DNA of 64,000 nt from contig NZ_AP014583.1 in NCBI RefSeq assembly GCF_000828715.1, positions 3,408,001-3,472,000 of the forward strand. The letters are read 5' to 3'. The translations under genes and the position numbers were made by a program. Below, piece by piece: positions 36,693 through 45,786 of the stretch. Source of the stretch: Winogradskyella sp. PG-2. Lineage in GTDB: Bacteria; Bacteroidota; Bacteroidia; Flavobacteriales; Flavobacteriaceae. The number at the start of each line of letters is the position of its first letter. Positions within the stretch are counted from its first letter, which is position 1. Below the pieces are notes generated by a model. That model did not search any database. It was not told where the DNA came from and saw only the letters and a list, made by a program, of their open reading frames with translations.

Positions 36693-37975
36693 GACTCTAA
36701 ATCTTTTAAACGTAGTGTTACAGCATTTTTGTGAGCTTGAAGCCCTTCTGCTTCTGCCATTAATTCTATAGCATTACCAATATTCTGAATCCCTTCCTTT
36801 GAAATTTCTTGAAAGGTTATACTCTTTTGAAAGCTATCTAAATTTACTCCAGAATACGCTTTTGCAAACCCATTAGTTGGTAAAGTGTGATTGGTGCCAG
36901 AAGCATAATCACCTGCACTTTCTGGCGTATAATTACCAATGAATACAGAACCCGCATTTCTTATATTATATGTAAAAAAGTCTTTGTCTTTAACTGCTAG
37001 AATTAAATGTTCAGGGGCATACACATTTATAATACTAAGCATAGAGTGCATATCATCAAGGTAAATTAATTTTGAATTCGCTATAGCCTTTTCAGCAATC
37101 GCTTTACGTGGTAATTCTGTAATTTGATTACTGATTTCTTGGTTAACTTCACCTAATAACACCTTAGAATTAGTAATCAGAATAACTTGGCTATCAACAC
37201 CATGCTCTGCTTGACTTAATAAATCTGAAGCTACATAACTTGCATTTGCACTTTCGTCTGCAACGACCATTAATTCGCTTGGACCTGCTGGCATATCTAT
37301 TGCTACTCCATATTTAGTAGCAAGTTGCTTAGCTACAGTAACAAATTGATTTCCGGGACCAAAAATTTTATAAACTTGAGGAATTGATTCTGTACCGAAT
37401 GTTAAGCCAGCAATAGCTTGTATGCCACCTACTCTAAATATTTTTCTTATTCCACATAAATGTGCCGTATATAAAATCTCATCAGCTACTTGACCTTCTT
37501 TGTTAGGTGGCGTGCATAATATTAATTCACTACATCCTACAATTTTTGCTGGAACAGCTAACATCAAAATTGTAGAAAACAAAGGAGCAGTTCCACCAGG
37601 AATATATAAACCAACTTTATCTATGGCGCGTTTTTCTTGCCAACATATTACACCTTCTGCAGTCTCAACAGATAATTTATCAGTTTTTTGTGCAGCATGG
37701 AACTTGTAAATATTTGATTTGGCCAATTTAATGGCTTCAATTAATTCTGCAGACAATTTAGATTCTGCCGCCATAATATCATCAAATGGTACTTCGATGG
37801 ACTCAATAGCAACATTATCAAACTTTGAGGTGTAACTGGCTATAGCCTCATCTCCTTGTATCATGACATCATTAAAAATATCATTAACTATAGACTCAAT
37901 ATCATCAACGGTCTGCGTTGGCCTTTTTAAAAGTTCTAACCAATCGTCTTGTTTTGGGTTTTCAATTATTTTCAT
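36689..37975 (-). CDS. hisD: Histidinol dehydrogenase
   Basis: A 428-residue enzyme catalysing the last two oxidation steps to histidine. Family segments are VGLYIPGGTAPLFSTILMLAVPAKIVGC, IFGPGNQFVTVAKQLA, DMPAGPSELMVVADESANASYVASDLLSQAEHG (zinc and catalytic His/Glu region) and AGDYASGTNHTLPT. It starts 1 bp after hisG ends and overlaps hisC by 4 bp. Confidence 0.96.
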   Translation of the reverse strand: MKIIENPKQDDWLELLKRPTQTVDDIESIVNDIFNDVMIQGDEAIASYTSKFDNVAIESIEVPFDDIMAAESKLSAELIEAIKLAKSNIYKFHAAQKTDKLSVETAEGVICWQEKRAIDKVGLYIPGGTAPLFSTILMLAVPAKIVGCSELILCTPPNKEGQVADEILYTAHLCGIRKIFRVGGIQAIAGLTFGTESIPQVYKIFGPGNQFVTVAKQLATKYGVAIDMPAGPSELMVVADESANASYVASDLLSQAEHGVDSQVILITNSKVLLGEVNQEISNQITELPRKAIAEKAIANSKLIYLDDMHSMLSIINVYAPEHLILAVKDKDFFTYNIRNAGSVFIGNYTPESAGDYASGTNHTLPTNGFAKAYSGVNLDSFQKSITFQEISKEGIQNIGNAIELMAEAEGLQAHKNAVTLRLKDLES

Positions 37976-37976
37976 A

Positions 37977-38834
37977 TTATAATACCATATTTTCTATAGG
38001 GCATACCAAAATTCCTTCGGCTCCATTAATTTTTAACTCATCTATCATATTCCAGAAATCATTTTTATTTAAAACAGAATGTACAGAACTCCAGCCCTCT
38101 TTAGCTAAAGGCATAATTGTTGGACTATTCATTCCTGGAAGAATCTTAGTAATCGCTTCTAATTTATCATTTGGTGCATTGAGCAAAATATATTTACTCT
38201 CTCTACCACGTAATACAGAACGCAATCTAAATTGAAGCTTATTTATTAACTCTTGATTTGCCTCAGAAATCTTTGGTGATGTTGCTAAAACTGCTTCCGA
38301 TTTTAAGAGCACTTCTATCTCTTTTAGTCCATTTTTAAACAATGTGCTTCCACTAGAAACAATATCGCAAATCGCGTCTGCCAAGCCAATATTAGGTGCA
38401 ATCTCTACAGAACCAGTAATAATATGTAGGTTAGCTTCTATTCCAGCTTTTTCAAGAAATTGGTTTACAGTATTTGGATATGATGTCGCAATTCGTTTAT
38501 CAGCTAAATCATTTAGCGACTTTGCTTCTGAAGATTTAGGAACTGCTATAGATACTTTACATTTTGAAAAACCTAAGCGTTCTATAATAGGTAAATCACT
38601 TCCTTTTTCAATTAATACATTTTCTCCAATTATGGCAGCATCTACTACTCCATCTCTTAAATACTGAGGGATGTCACCATTTCTTAAATAGAATAACTCT
38701 AAAGGAAAGTTGCGAGCAGAAGCCTTTAATTGATCCTTTCCATTATCTACAGAAATACCAATTTCTTTTAAAATTTTCATTGAATCATCATGAAGACGAC
38801 CCGATTTTTGTACTGCAATTTTAATTTTATTCAT
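37977..38834 (-). CDS. hisG: ATP phosphoribosyltransferase (long form)
   Basis: A 285-residue first enzyme of histidine synthesis. The catalytic domain begins KIKIAVQKSGRLHDDSM and has DGVVDAAIIGENV, GSVEIAPNIGLADAICDIVSSGSTL. The C-terminal ACT-like HisG_C domain (about 210-285, INGAEGILVCPIEN) is where histidine binds in long-form enzymes, so feedback inhibition is expected. The start was set at ATG 38834. An ATG 57 bp upstream lies inside the leader terminator hairpin and adds a non-family tail. First structural gene of the his operon, behind an attenuator. Confidence 0.95.
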   Translation of the reverse strand: MNKIKIAVQKSGRLHDDSMKILKEIGISVDNGKDQLKASARNFPLELFYLRNGDIPQYLRDGVVDAAIIGENVLIEKGSDLPIIERLGFSKCKVSIAVPKSSEAKSLNDLADKRIATSYPNTVNQFLEKAGIEANLHIITGSVEIAPNIGLADAICDIVSSGSTLFKNGLKEIEVLLKSEAVLATSPKISEANQELINKLQFRLRSVLRGRESKYILLNAPNDKLEAITKILPGMNSPTIMPLAKEGWSSVHSVLNKNDFWNMIDELKINGAEGILVCPIENMVL

Positions 38835-38880
38835 GTTATAAATTTGAATAGTTTGAAAAAACGATGCGCTTTTTACAAAC

Positions 38881-38913
38881 AAAAAACCCATCTGAAATTC
38901 TCAAACGGGTTTT
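38881..38913 (-). terminator. Leader terminator (attenuator) of the his operon
   Basis: Read on the minus strand: AAACCC, then inner TGA/TCA pairing, then GGGTTTTTTG. It is an intrinsic terminator placed between the leader peptide stop and hisG, 47 bp before the hisG ATG. A competing anti-terminator pairing was not resolved by eye. Confidence 0.75.
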
Positions 38914-38946
38914 AAAATATATTTTTATTTTTTATTCAATACACTT

Positions 38947-39000
38947 TCAACTCGCCTGAACGATTGTATGAAAATGATGATGTGTTTGAATAAAAATCAT
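38947..39000 (-). CDS. hisL: Histidine operon leader peptide
   Basis: An 18-codon frame ATG 39000 to TGA 38947 encoding MIFIQTHHHFHTIVQAS, with three consecutive His codons plus a fourth after Phe. It lies about 34 nt before an intrinsic terminator and 113 nt before hisG. By the classical attenuation model, scarce His-tRNA would stall the ribosome on these codons and prevent the terminator from forming. Four His in five codons by chance just upstream of hisG is very unlikely. Translation itself is not proven. Confidence 0.78.
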   Translation of the reverse strand: MIFIQTHHHFHTIVQAS

Positions 39001-39018
39001 ATTACTTTTTTGTTGGAA

Positions 39019-39050
39019 CAAAGGTTAGTAAAATATTATTATAATTCCAA
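39019..39050 (-). promoter_or_regulatory. Probable his operon promoter
   Basis: On the minus strand TTG (39050-39048), a 20-nt spacer and TAACCTTTG (39027-39019), one base longer than the TAnnTTTG consensus. Transcription would begin about 12 nt before the leader peptide ATG. It separates the his operon from the prohibitin gene upstream. Confidence 0.55.
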
Positions 39051-39105
39051 ATAATAATTTGATTAAAATCAATTTTTAAGAAATTATTAATATTTGGTTA
39101 TAAAA

Positions 39106-39918
39106 TTATTGGTTTCCTAAAATGATTGGCATTCCACTATCACCCGAACCAATAACTATTACCTTACTATTTGATGATTCGGACAACTTTACAGTCGCTT
39201 CAATACCTTTATCTTGCAAAATCTTATCTGTTAAAGAGGCGCTTAATATGCGGTTTGCGTCTGCCTTACCTTGAGCTTCAATAATAACTTTTTCAGCTTC
39301 TTTTTTTGCTGTTACTAATCTAAATTCATACTCTAATGACTCTTGCTCTTGTTTTAACTTACGCTCAATCGCGTCCTTTATAGTCGTTGGTAACTTTACG
39401 TTTTCAACTAAAACACGTTTTACATTAACAAACTGCCCTTCTAATTCTACTCTAACTTGTTCTAAAATTTCTAATTCTATAATATCTCTTTTACTAGAGT
39501 ATAATTGTTCTGGAGTATAACGACCTACTACACTTTTTGCAGCCGCATTAATTGCTGGGCTTAACAATTCTCTAATATAATCCTCGCCTTTAGTTTTTAT
39601 TAATTTACCTAAGTTTTTGTATTCTGGCTCAAACCAAATCGTACCACTTACAGTAATATCTAACCCATTAACCGAAAGTACATTCATATTATCAGATATC
39701 GATTGCTGTCTTACTTTCTGAACGATCATATTATTCCAAGGTGCTACAATATGAAAACCTTCCCCATAAGTACGTTCTGTATTAATACCATCACCTAATG
39801 GTTCAAACAATACTCCACCTTCACCTGGACCTATAGTCACTAAGGATTTAGTTATTAATATTACAATTACTACTACTCCAAAAAGAATCGGTAATCCAAT
39901 TTTTGGTAATTTTTCCAT
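39106..39918 (-). CDS. Prohibitin-family (SPFH/Band 7) membrane protein
   Basis: A 270-residue protein with one N-terminal membrane anchor (about residues 8-28, ILFGVVVIVILITKSLV). An SPFH domain follows at about 30-200 (VTIGPGEGGVLFEPLGDGI, VTVSGTIWFEPE, NAAAKSVVGRYTPEQLYSSKRDIIE). A coiled coil occupies about 190-235 (LEYEFRLVTAKKEAEKVIIEAQGKADANRI). Prohibitin-like proteins oligomerise as membrane scaffolds and modulate proteases such as FtsH. It lies 11 bp downstream of the vWA gene on the same strand. Confidence 0.9.
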   Translation of the reverse strand: MEKLPKIGLPILFGVVVIVILITKSLVTIGPGEGGVLFEPLGDGINTERTYGEGFHIVAPWNNMIVQKVRQQSISDNMNVLSVNGLDITVSGTIWFEPEYKNLGKLIKTKGEDYIRELLSPAINAAAKSVVGRYTPEQLYSSKRDIIELEILEQVRVELEGQFVNVKRVLVENVKLPTTIKDAIERKLKQEQESLEYEFRLVTAKKEAEKVIIEAQGKADANRILSASLTDKILQDKGIEATVKLSESSNSKVIVIGSGDSGMPIILGNQ

Positions 39919-39929
39919 CTTATTTAATT

Positions 39930-41963
39930 TTAAATTAATCCGTTATACTTTCTAATAAACCACTCGATAAAAAGACTCAATGTTATTAATCCGAGTAAAT
40001 ATTTCCAGTCTATCAAAGGTACGATATTTTTGGTGCTCTTTTGAATTGTTGCGTAGCGATTGTCAGAAAGTAAATTAGAGATTAAGTCTTCTGTTTGATT
40101 TGCAAAATATGCTTGTCCATTGCTACGTTCAGCAATTGCGCTTAGCTTTTCAATATTTGCGTTTAGGAACTGTTGTTCCACATTATATTCTAAAACTTGA
40201 AAGCTTCCTGATGCAGCTATAGCCTCAGAATTGTGCTTTACAGTAAAATCATATAAGCCAGAATCTATTCCACTTAAATCTACTGTATAATTACCATTGT
40301 TTAACAATAAAGGAACTTCTCTTAGATTATTATCGTCTTTACGTTTAAGAATAACACTTAATGATGCAGAATTATCAAATTCGAAATTCTTATTGAAATA
40401 TTGGGCGGAAATAATAACATCATCGTTACCATTATAAAATGATTTATAATCAATATTAATACGGTTACGTTTTCTATTAGAACTCAAATATTGAACTAAC
40501 TTATTAATAAAATTGTCGAAATCTACAAAGCTTTCAGAATCTAGATATGCTTGTGCTCTCCATCTCCATATACCTTCACCATTTAATAAGGCATGTTTTG
40601 TATTGTCAATTTCATATGTAGCAAGCATTGGTTGTTTTGCATCAATTCCGTTTACAGTTTTGAAAAAAATAATATCATTTGGTACAAGAAAATCCATATT
40701 ACCAAACTCAGATTTAAGAGGTGGATAATTATCAAAATCTAAATTATCTATAATAAAGGTATTATAGTTTCTATTAAGAGCTGGTTGAAAATCTTCGGTT
40801 TGATTAGTGATTGTATACTTAAATACTTCTTGGATACTATTTAGATATGCATAATCTGTTGTTTCCCCAGTAATTATAAATGCATTAAATTTTTGTGAGT
40901 CAATTTCAAAAAGAACATTCCTAAAGTTACTATTCGGCTGGTATAATATAACCAGTTGAAAATCATTAATTCTAGAAATATATTCCTCAGGTTTCAATAA
41001 CGCAACACTGCGTTGCTCATTACTTTCTATAGATTTCTTTAACGTACCTAAATCCGGATGCAAACGTTCATATACTATGGCGATGTTTGTCTTTTGACCA
41101 ATAACTTCTACTCCAAAATTCTTCGAGTTATTAACTTTATTTTTTTCGTTTGTTAGTGGAGTTAATTCTACACGATACGTTTTAACACCTACACTATTGG
41201 CAACTAAAGCAGTAGAAATAATCTCTGAAGACCTAGTCTCATCAAATTGTAGTGTTTTTCTAAATACTAATGAATTACCAGACCAAATTTTTAGTTCGGT
41301 TGATATTGATTCGTTTCCACTATAGTTTGCAATAATTTCAATAGGGAATTTATTTTTTAAATACACATAGCGATTGACATTAAGTTGTTTAATACTTAAA
41401 TCTGAATACACTGTAGAATCACCAAGTATAACAGGATAAATCGGTTGTTTTACACCTTTCGCTGTATAACTATAATCTGAACCATAGGTTTGGTTCCCAT
41501 CACTCAGAATTACAATTGGTGCTGTTTGGTTAGTATAAACTTCTCCAAACTGTTTTAAGGCTAATGATAGGTCAGAATGTCGTTCATTATAATTTAAACT
41601 ATCTATACTCTTTACTGATTTTCCAAAACTATAATTTTGAAGATTGAACCGTTCATTCAATTCCGAATTACCTTTTAGATCATTTATAATTTTAGTTGCG
41701 CTTTCTTCTTGTTTTAAATAAGATATAGATTCAGAGTTATCCACAGCTATGACTAAGGTTGGTTTTTCATCATAGTAGCTTTTGGACTCAAACTTTGGGT
41801 TAATAATTAATAATAGGATTCCGAATACAGAAATTGCTCTAATTACCGTTAGTATATATCTTAAATTGGACTTTATTTTAGATTTGTACACATACTGAAA
41901 CAGCGCTAGTAAAAGCGCTGTAATTGCAGCAATTGTAATATATATTATTGTTTCTGTTTGCAT
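39930..41963 (-). CDS. Large vWA-type membrane protein, unknown role
   Basis: A 677-residue protein. Two N-terminal membrane helices (5-25, 35-58) are followed by a von Willebrand A-like domain with MIDAS motif VIAVDNSESISYL (DxSxS) and VILSDGNQTYG. A long beta-rich periplasmic part comes next, and a C-terminal helix (DWKYLLGLITLSLFIEWFI). This topology is shared with BatA/B-like and related Bacteroidota vWA membrane proteins. No gene for a MoxR ATPase is nearby, so it is not part of a bat operon here. It lies 7 bp after fabG, same strand. Confidence 0.8.
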   Translation of the reverse strand: MQTETIIYITIAAITALLLALFQYVYKSKIKSNLRYILTVIRAISVFGILLLIINPKFESKSYYDEKPTLVIAVDNSESISYLKQEESATKIINDLKGNSELNERFNLQNYSFGKSVKSIDSLNYNERHSDLSLALKQFGEVYTNQTAPIVILSDGNQTYGSDYSYTAKGVKQPIYPVILGDSTVYSDLSIKQLNVNRYVYLKNKFPIEIIANYSGNESISTELKIWSGNSLVFRKTLQFDETRSSEIISTALVANSVGVKTYRVELTPLTNEKNKVNNSKNFGVEVIGQKTNIAIVYERLHPDLGTLKKSIESNEQRSVALLKPEEYISRINDFQLVILYQPNSNFRNVLFEIDSQKFNAFIITGETTDYAYLNSIQEVFKYTITNQTEDFQPALNRNYNTFIIDNLDFDNYPPLKSEFGNMDFLVPNDIIFFKTVNGIDAKQPMLATYEIDNTKHALLNGEGIWRWRAQAYLDSESFVDFDNFINKLVQYLSSNRKRNRINIDYKSFYNGNDDVIISAQYFNKNFEFDNSASLSVILKRKDDNNLREVPLLLNNGNYTVDLSGIDSGLYDFTVKHNSEAIAASGSFQVLEYNVEQQFLNANIEKLSAIAERSNGQAYFANQTEDLISNLLSDNRYATIQKSTKNIVPLIDWKYLLGLITLSLFIEWFIRKYNGLI

Positions 41964-41970
41964 TAATATT

Positions 41971-42717
41971 TTAAGTCAACATGCCACCATCTACATTTAA
42001 GGTCTGACCTGTAACATAAGCACTTAAATCACTTGCTAAGAATACACATGCATTTGCAATATCCTCTGGAGAACCACCTCTTTTCAGTGGAATTGCAGCT
42101 CTCCATCCTTTAACAGTATCTTCATCTAATTTTGCTGTCATCTCAGTTTCTATAAAACCAGGCGCAATGACATTACTTCTAATATTACGAGATCCTAATT
42201 CTAAAGCGACAGATTTAGAAAAACCAATAATTCCAGCCTTTGATGCTGCATAATTTGTTTGACCCGCATTACCCTTTACACCAACAACAGAACTCATATT
42301 AACAATAGACCCTTTGCGTTGTTTTAGCATAGTACGCTGTACAGCTTTTGTCATGTTAAAGACAGATTTTAAGTTCACTTCGATCACTTTGTCAAAATCT
42401 TCTTCTGCCATTCGCATTAAAAGGTTGTCTTTTGTAATTCCAGCATTATTAATAAGAACATCTATAGAACCAAATTCGGCTAATACGTCTTCAGCTAATT
42501 TTTGCGCTTCGTCATAACTAGCAGCATTACTTTGGTAGCCAACTGCTTTTACTCCTAGAGAATTCAAATCCTCTTCTAATGCTTTTGCGGCATCTACAGA
42601 AGAGCTATAAGTAAACGCTACATTAGCTCCGTGTTGAGCAAAAACTTCTGCGATTCCCTTTCCAATACCACGACTTGCGCCAGTAATGATTGCTGTTTTT
42701 CCTTCTAATAATTTCAT
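41971..42717 (-). CDS. fabG: 3-oxoacyl-[acyl-carrier-protein] reductase
   Basis: A 248-residue SDR with GASRGIGKGIA, NNAGITKDNLLMRM, SSVVGVKGNAGQTNYAASKAG (Ser-Tyr-Lys) and the C-terminal VTGQTLNVDGGM. NAGITxDNLLMRM is specific to FabG, the NADPH-dependent reductase of fatty-acid elongation. Together with FabZ (fused to LpxC) it gives this block two elongation enzymes. It has its own promoter (42768-42795) downstream of the sucD terminator, and probably drives the vWA and prohibitin genes too. Confidence 0.95.
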   Translation of the reverse strand: MKLLEGKTAIITGASRGIGKGIAEVFAQHGANVAFTYSSSVDAAKALEEDLNSLGVKAVGYQSNAASYDEAQKLAEDVLAEFGSIDVLINNAGITKDNLLMRMAEEDFDKVIEVNLKSVFNMTKAVQRTMLKQRKGSIVNMSSVVGVKGNAGQTNYAASKAGIIGFSKSVALELGSRNIRSNVIAPGFIETEMTAKLDEDTVKGWRAAIPLKRGGSPEDIANACVFLASDLSAYVTGQTLNVDGGMLT

Positions 42718-42767
42718 ATTATATAATCGGTTGGTTAGTTTTAATTTTAAAGCTTTAATTACCTATT

Positions 42768-42795
42768 CAAATATACTATTTACAAGTTGCATCAA
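42768..42795 (-). promoter_or_regulatory. Promoter of fabG
   Basis: Minus-strand TTG (42795-42793), 17-nt spacer, TATATTTG (42775-42768). It sits between the sucD terminator and the fabG start, about 45 nt of leader. Confidence 0.65.
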
Positions 42796-42799
42796 ATAA

Positions 42800-42829
42800 A
42801 AAAACCTCACAAGATTTTGTAAGGTTTTT
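42800..42829. terminator. Terminator of sucD
   Basis: AAAAACCT-C-ACAA, loop GATT, TTGT-A-AGGTTTTT, near-perfect with A and T tails. Located 42 bp after the sucD stop on the minus strand. Confidence 0.88.
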
Positions 42830-42870
42830 AACAGTTATGCTGAAGTTATATCAGCGTTTTATTTATGAAT

Positions 42871-43743
42871 TTAGCCTAAAACTTCGGCTACTTTCTTTCC
42901 TATTTCCGCAGGAGAATCAACAACATGGATTCCACATGCTCTCATAATTTTCTTTTTAGCTTGTGCAGTATCATCACTACCACCAACTATAGCACCAGCA
43001 TGCCCCATTGTACGTCCTGCAGGAGCAGTTTCACCAGCGATAAAACCAACAACAGGCTTTTTACTTCCACTTGCTTTGTACCAATTTGCAGCATCAGCTT
43101 CTAACTGACCGCCAATTTCACCTATCATAACTACTGCTTCAGTTTCTGGGTCGTTAATTAATAATTCAACAGCTTCTTTAGTTGTTGTACCAATAATTGG
43201 ATCACCCCCAATACCAATTGCAGTAGTAATTCCTAAACCTCGTTTTACAACTTGATCAGCAGCTTCGTAAGTTAAAGTTCCTGATTTTGAAACGATACCT
43301 ACTTTACCAGATTTAAAAACAAAGCCTGGCATAATACCAACTTTAGCTTCACCTGGAGTAATTACACCTGGACAGTTAGGTCCAACTAATCTACAATCTC
43401 TATCTTTAATATAATTCGCAGCTTTAATCATATCACCTACAGGAATTCCTTCTGTAATAGTAATAATCACTTTAATACCTGCATCTGCAGCTTCCATGAT
43501 TGCATCTGCAGCGAAAGCGGGTGGCACAAAAATGATAGTAGTATCAGCTCCTACTTTTTCAACAGCTTCAGAAACTGTATTAAAAACTGGTCTATCTAGA
43601 TGTGTCTGACCACCTTTACCAGGAGTTACACCACCTACAACATTTGTTCCATATTCAATCATTTGACCAGCATGGAAAGTTCCTTCACTACCTGTAAAAC
43701 CTTGCACAATGATATTAGAATTCTTATTAACTAAAACGCTCAT
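42871..43743 (-). CDS. sucD: Succinate-CoA ligase (ADP/GDP-forming), alpha subunit
   Basis: A 290-residue TCA-cycle enzyme subunit. N-terminal CoA-binding Rossmann part ([33 protein letters not shown]), [20 protein letters not shown], and the phospho-His loop [13 protein letters not shown] with His about residue 247. It converts succinyl-CoA to succinate with substrate-level phosphorylation; the beta subunit SucC is not in this window. A TATTTTTG box at 43785-43792 is a candidate promoter. Confidence 0.96.
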   Translation of the reverse strand: MSVLVNKNSNIIVQGFTGSEGTFHAGQMIEYGTNVVGGVTPGKGGQTHLDRPVFNTVSEAVEKVGADTTIIFVPPAFAADAIMEAADAGIKVIITITEGIPVGDMIKAANYIKDRDCRLVGPNCPGVITPGEAKVGIMPGFVFKSGKVGIVSKSGTLTYEAADQVVKRGLGITTAIGIGGDPIIGTTTKEAVELLINDPETEAVVMIGEIGGQLEADAANWYKASGSKKPVVGFIAGETAPAGRTMGHAGAIVGGSDDTAQAKKKIMRACGIHVVDSPAEIGKKVAEVLG

Positions 43744-43784
43744 TTGATATTATTGTTTTTAAGTTGTCTTTAATTTTATGAATG

Positions 43785-43792
43785 CAAAAATA
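43785..43792 (-). promoter_or_regulatory. Possible promoter -7 box of sucD
   Basis: Minus-strand TATTTTTG matches TAnnTTTG, about 42 nt before the sucD ATG. No good -33 TTG was seen. Confidence 0.4.
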
Positions 43793-43822
43793 AGAGTTTT
43801 GAAACGTATTTAAGACACCTTT

Positions 43823-44233
43823 TTATAATTTTCTTTCAGCATAAGAATCCTTAGCTTTAGTATGCGTCTCATCAGCAAATTGACTAATTTCATAACCTCG
43901 AAAAAGCTTATTGTCTTTTACTTCCCAAATGGTAGAAAAACGAGCTAACACTATTTCAGAATCAGGGTTTTCAATTGTATTTACAAATAATGTATGTCGC
44001 GTAATAACGGAGTCATCAACTTCTATAAGATGCGTAAACTCAAATCGAAGATTGTCATAAGATTTTCGAGTCCCTTCGAAAAAACTTACGATATCATCAT
44101 ATTTTAATAGAGAAAATCCATTACTACTACTCCAATGTAATTCACAATCTTGGTGAAAAAAAGTTGGAACTACAAAAGAGTCATTCGCTAAATCTGAATC
44201 GTAGAAAGCTTTGACTAATTCTTTTGCTGACAT
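43823..44233 (-). CDS. NTF2/SnoaL-like protein
   Basis: A 136-residue cone-shaped alpha+beta protein: helix AKELVKAFYDSDLANDSFVVPTFFHQDCELHWSS, then DDIVSFFEGTRKSYDNLRFEFTHLIEVDDSVITRHTLF and RFSTIWEVKDNKLFRGYEIS, a typical NTF2-like order. No catalytic residues can be assigned. Its start overlaps the end of the LpxD-like gene by one base, so it belongs to the lpx-efp unit. Function unknown. Confidence 0.82.
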   Translation of the reverse strand: MSAKELVKAFYDSDLANDSFVVPTFFHQDCELHWSSSNGFSLLKYDDIVSFFEGTRKSYDNLRFEFTHLIEVDDSVITRHTLFVNTIENPDSEIVLARFSTIWEVKDNKLFRGYEISQFADETHTKAKDSYAERKL

Positions 44234-45168
44234 TATAGTTTTTTTAATTTTTGAAGTATTTCAGGAATCTTTTTAACATAAGCACGTTCTTTAAAGAATG
44301 TTCTTGCTTCAATAGCAGGTGAACCAAAATAAGTTTTCCCCTCTTCAGTAGTATGACCTAGTCCAGATTGCGCATAAAGTACTGTTCCTTCTGATATCGT
44401 AATTCCACTTTTAACACCAACTTGTCCCCAAATGGTAACATTGTCTTCAACAACGACACAACCAGCTATTCCTGTTTGAGATGCTATTAAGCATTTTTTT
44501 CCTATTACTGTATCGTGACCAATTTGTATTTGATTATCTAATTTAGAACCTTCACCAATAGTCGTATCACCTGTAACTCCTCTATCAATTGTACAGAGCG
44601 CTCCAATATCTACATTATTTTCAATAATTACACGACCCCCAGACTTTAATTGATCATAACCTTCAGGTCTATTTTTATAATAAAATGCACTGGCGCCTAA
44701 AATGGTTCCTGCATGAATAGTCACATTATCACCTATAATAGCGTCATCGTAAATGCCAACATTAGAATGTATAATGCAGTTTATACCTATAGTAACATTG
44801 TTACCAATAAAGCAATTAGGCTGAATAATTGTTCCTTCACCAATTATTGCATCTGCTGCAATCGAAGAACTTGAAGCATTAAATGGTTTAAAATGTTCTG
44901 TAAGCTTATTGAAATCTCTAAATGGATCGTCTGAAATCAATAAAGCTTTACCCTCAGGACAATCTACTTCCTTATTTATTAAAACAATAGTTGCAGCAGA
45001 TCCTAAAGCTTTGTCATAATATTTTGGATGATCTACAAATACGATATCACCTGGTTCAACAACGTGAATTTCGTTCATTCCCAATATTTCAAAATCATCT
45101 GAACCTACAAATTTACAATCTATGAGACCTGCAATTTGCTTTAGAGTATGTGGCTTTGGAAATTTCAA
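44233..45168 (-). CDS. LpxD-like UDP-3-O-acylglucosamine N-acyltransferase (second paralogue)
   Basis: A 311-residue protein with the LpxD uridine-binding-type N-domain ([39 protein letters not shown]) and hexapeptide beta-helix repeats at about 100-270 ([21 protein letters not shown]). [13 protein letters not shown] has His at the LpxD catalytic position, with GHD in place of the AHN of the other two copies. It lies between efp and the NTF2-like gene, an order I recall from many Flavobacteriaceae. Shorter than canonical LpxD at 48062; specialised acyl or sugar specificity is likely but unproven. Confidence 0.85.
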   Translation of the reverse strand: MKFPKPHTLKQIAGLIDCKFVGSDDFEILGMNEIHVVEPGDIVFVDHPKYYDKALGSAATIVLINKEVDCPEGKALLISDDPFRDFNKLTEHFKPFNASSSSIAADAIIGEGTIIQPNCFIGNNVTIGINCIIHSNVGIYDDAIIGDNVTIHAGTILGASAFYYKNRPEGYDQLKSGGRVIIENNVDIGALCTIDRGVTGDTTIGEGSKLDNQIQIGHDTVIGKKCLIASQTGIAGCVVVEDNVTIWGQVGVKSGITISEGTVLYAQSGLGHTTEEGKTYFGSPAIEARTFFKERAYVKKIPEILQKLKKL

Positions 45169-45174
45169 AAATGA

Positions 45175-45741
45175 TTATTCTTTGATACGTTCTTTATATG
45201 TACCCTTTTCAGTTTCAACTTTAATTTTATCGCCTTCATTAATAAACAAAGGTACATTAACTGTTGCACCAGTTTCAACGGTCGCTGGTTTAGTTGCATT
45301 AGTAGCTGTATTACCTTTAACACCTGGCTCTGTAGCTGTTACTTCTAAAATTACAGTTGCTGGCATGTCTACAGAAAGCGGCATATCGTCTTCTGTATTT
45401 ATTAAAATAGTTACAACTTGCCCTTCCTTCATTAAACCAGGATTATCTAAAGCTGCTTCTAATAAACGAATTTGAGAGTAGTCTTCAGTATTCATAAAGT
45501 GGTAAAACTCACCATCATGATATAAAAACTGGAACTTGTGAGTCTCTACACGTACATCCTCAATTTTATGACCGGCAGAAAACGTATTATCAATTACTTT
45601 TCCTGTAGTTACACTTTTTAATTTTGTTCTAACAAATGCAGGTCCTTTACCAGGCTTAACATGAAGAAATTCTATTATTTTATATATATCATGATTAAAC
45701 TTAATGCATAATCCGTTTCTTATATCTGATGTACTTGCCAT
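45175..45741 (-). CDS. efp: Translation elongation factor P
   Basis: A 188-residue three-domain EF-P. The N-terminal KOW-like domain ends in EFLHVKPGKGPAFVRTKLK, with the tip Lys that is modified in many bacteria. OB domain 2 has QFLYHDGEFYHFMNTEDYSQI, and the C-terminal domain TNATKPATVETGATVNVPLFINEGDKIKVETEKGTY carries the EF-P signature. It relieves ribosome stalling at polyproline. No epmA/B or earP gene is seen here. It starts 45 bp downstream of lpxA. Confidence 0.96.
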   Translation of the reverse strand: MASTSDIRNGLCIKFNHDIYKIIEFLHVKPGKGPAFVRTKLKSVTTGKVIDNTFSAGHKIEDVRVETHKFQFLYHDGEFYHFMNTEDYSQIRLLEAALDNPGLMKEGQVVTILINTEDDMPLSVDMPATVILEVTATEPGVKGNTATNATKPATVETGATVNVPLFINEGDKIKVETEKGTYKERIKE

Positions 45742-45786
45742 ATTTTATTATTAGTTTTATCGTCCTTTCAACTGTAAGGACAAAGA

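Noticed and set aside
38835..38891. A 19-residue N-terminal extension of HisG
   Set aside because: Its ATG lies in the leader terminator hairpin and the added residues do not look like the family.
39930..41963. The vWA protein as part of a Bat/MoxR aerotolerance operon
   Set aside because: No MoxR ATPase or other bat genes are present; it is embedded with fabG and prohibitin.
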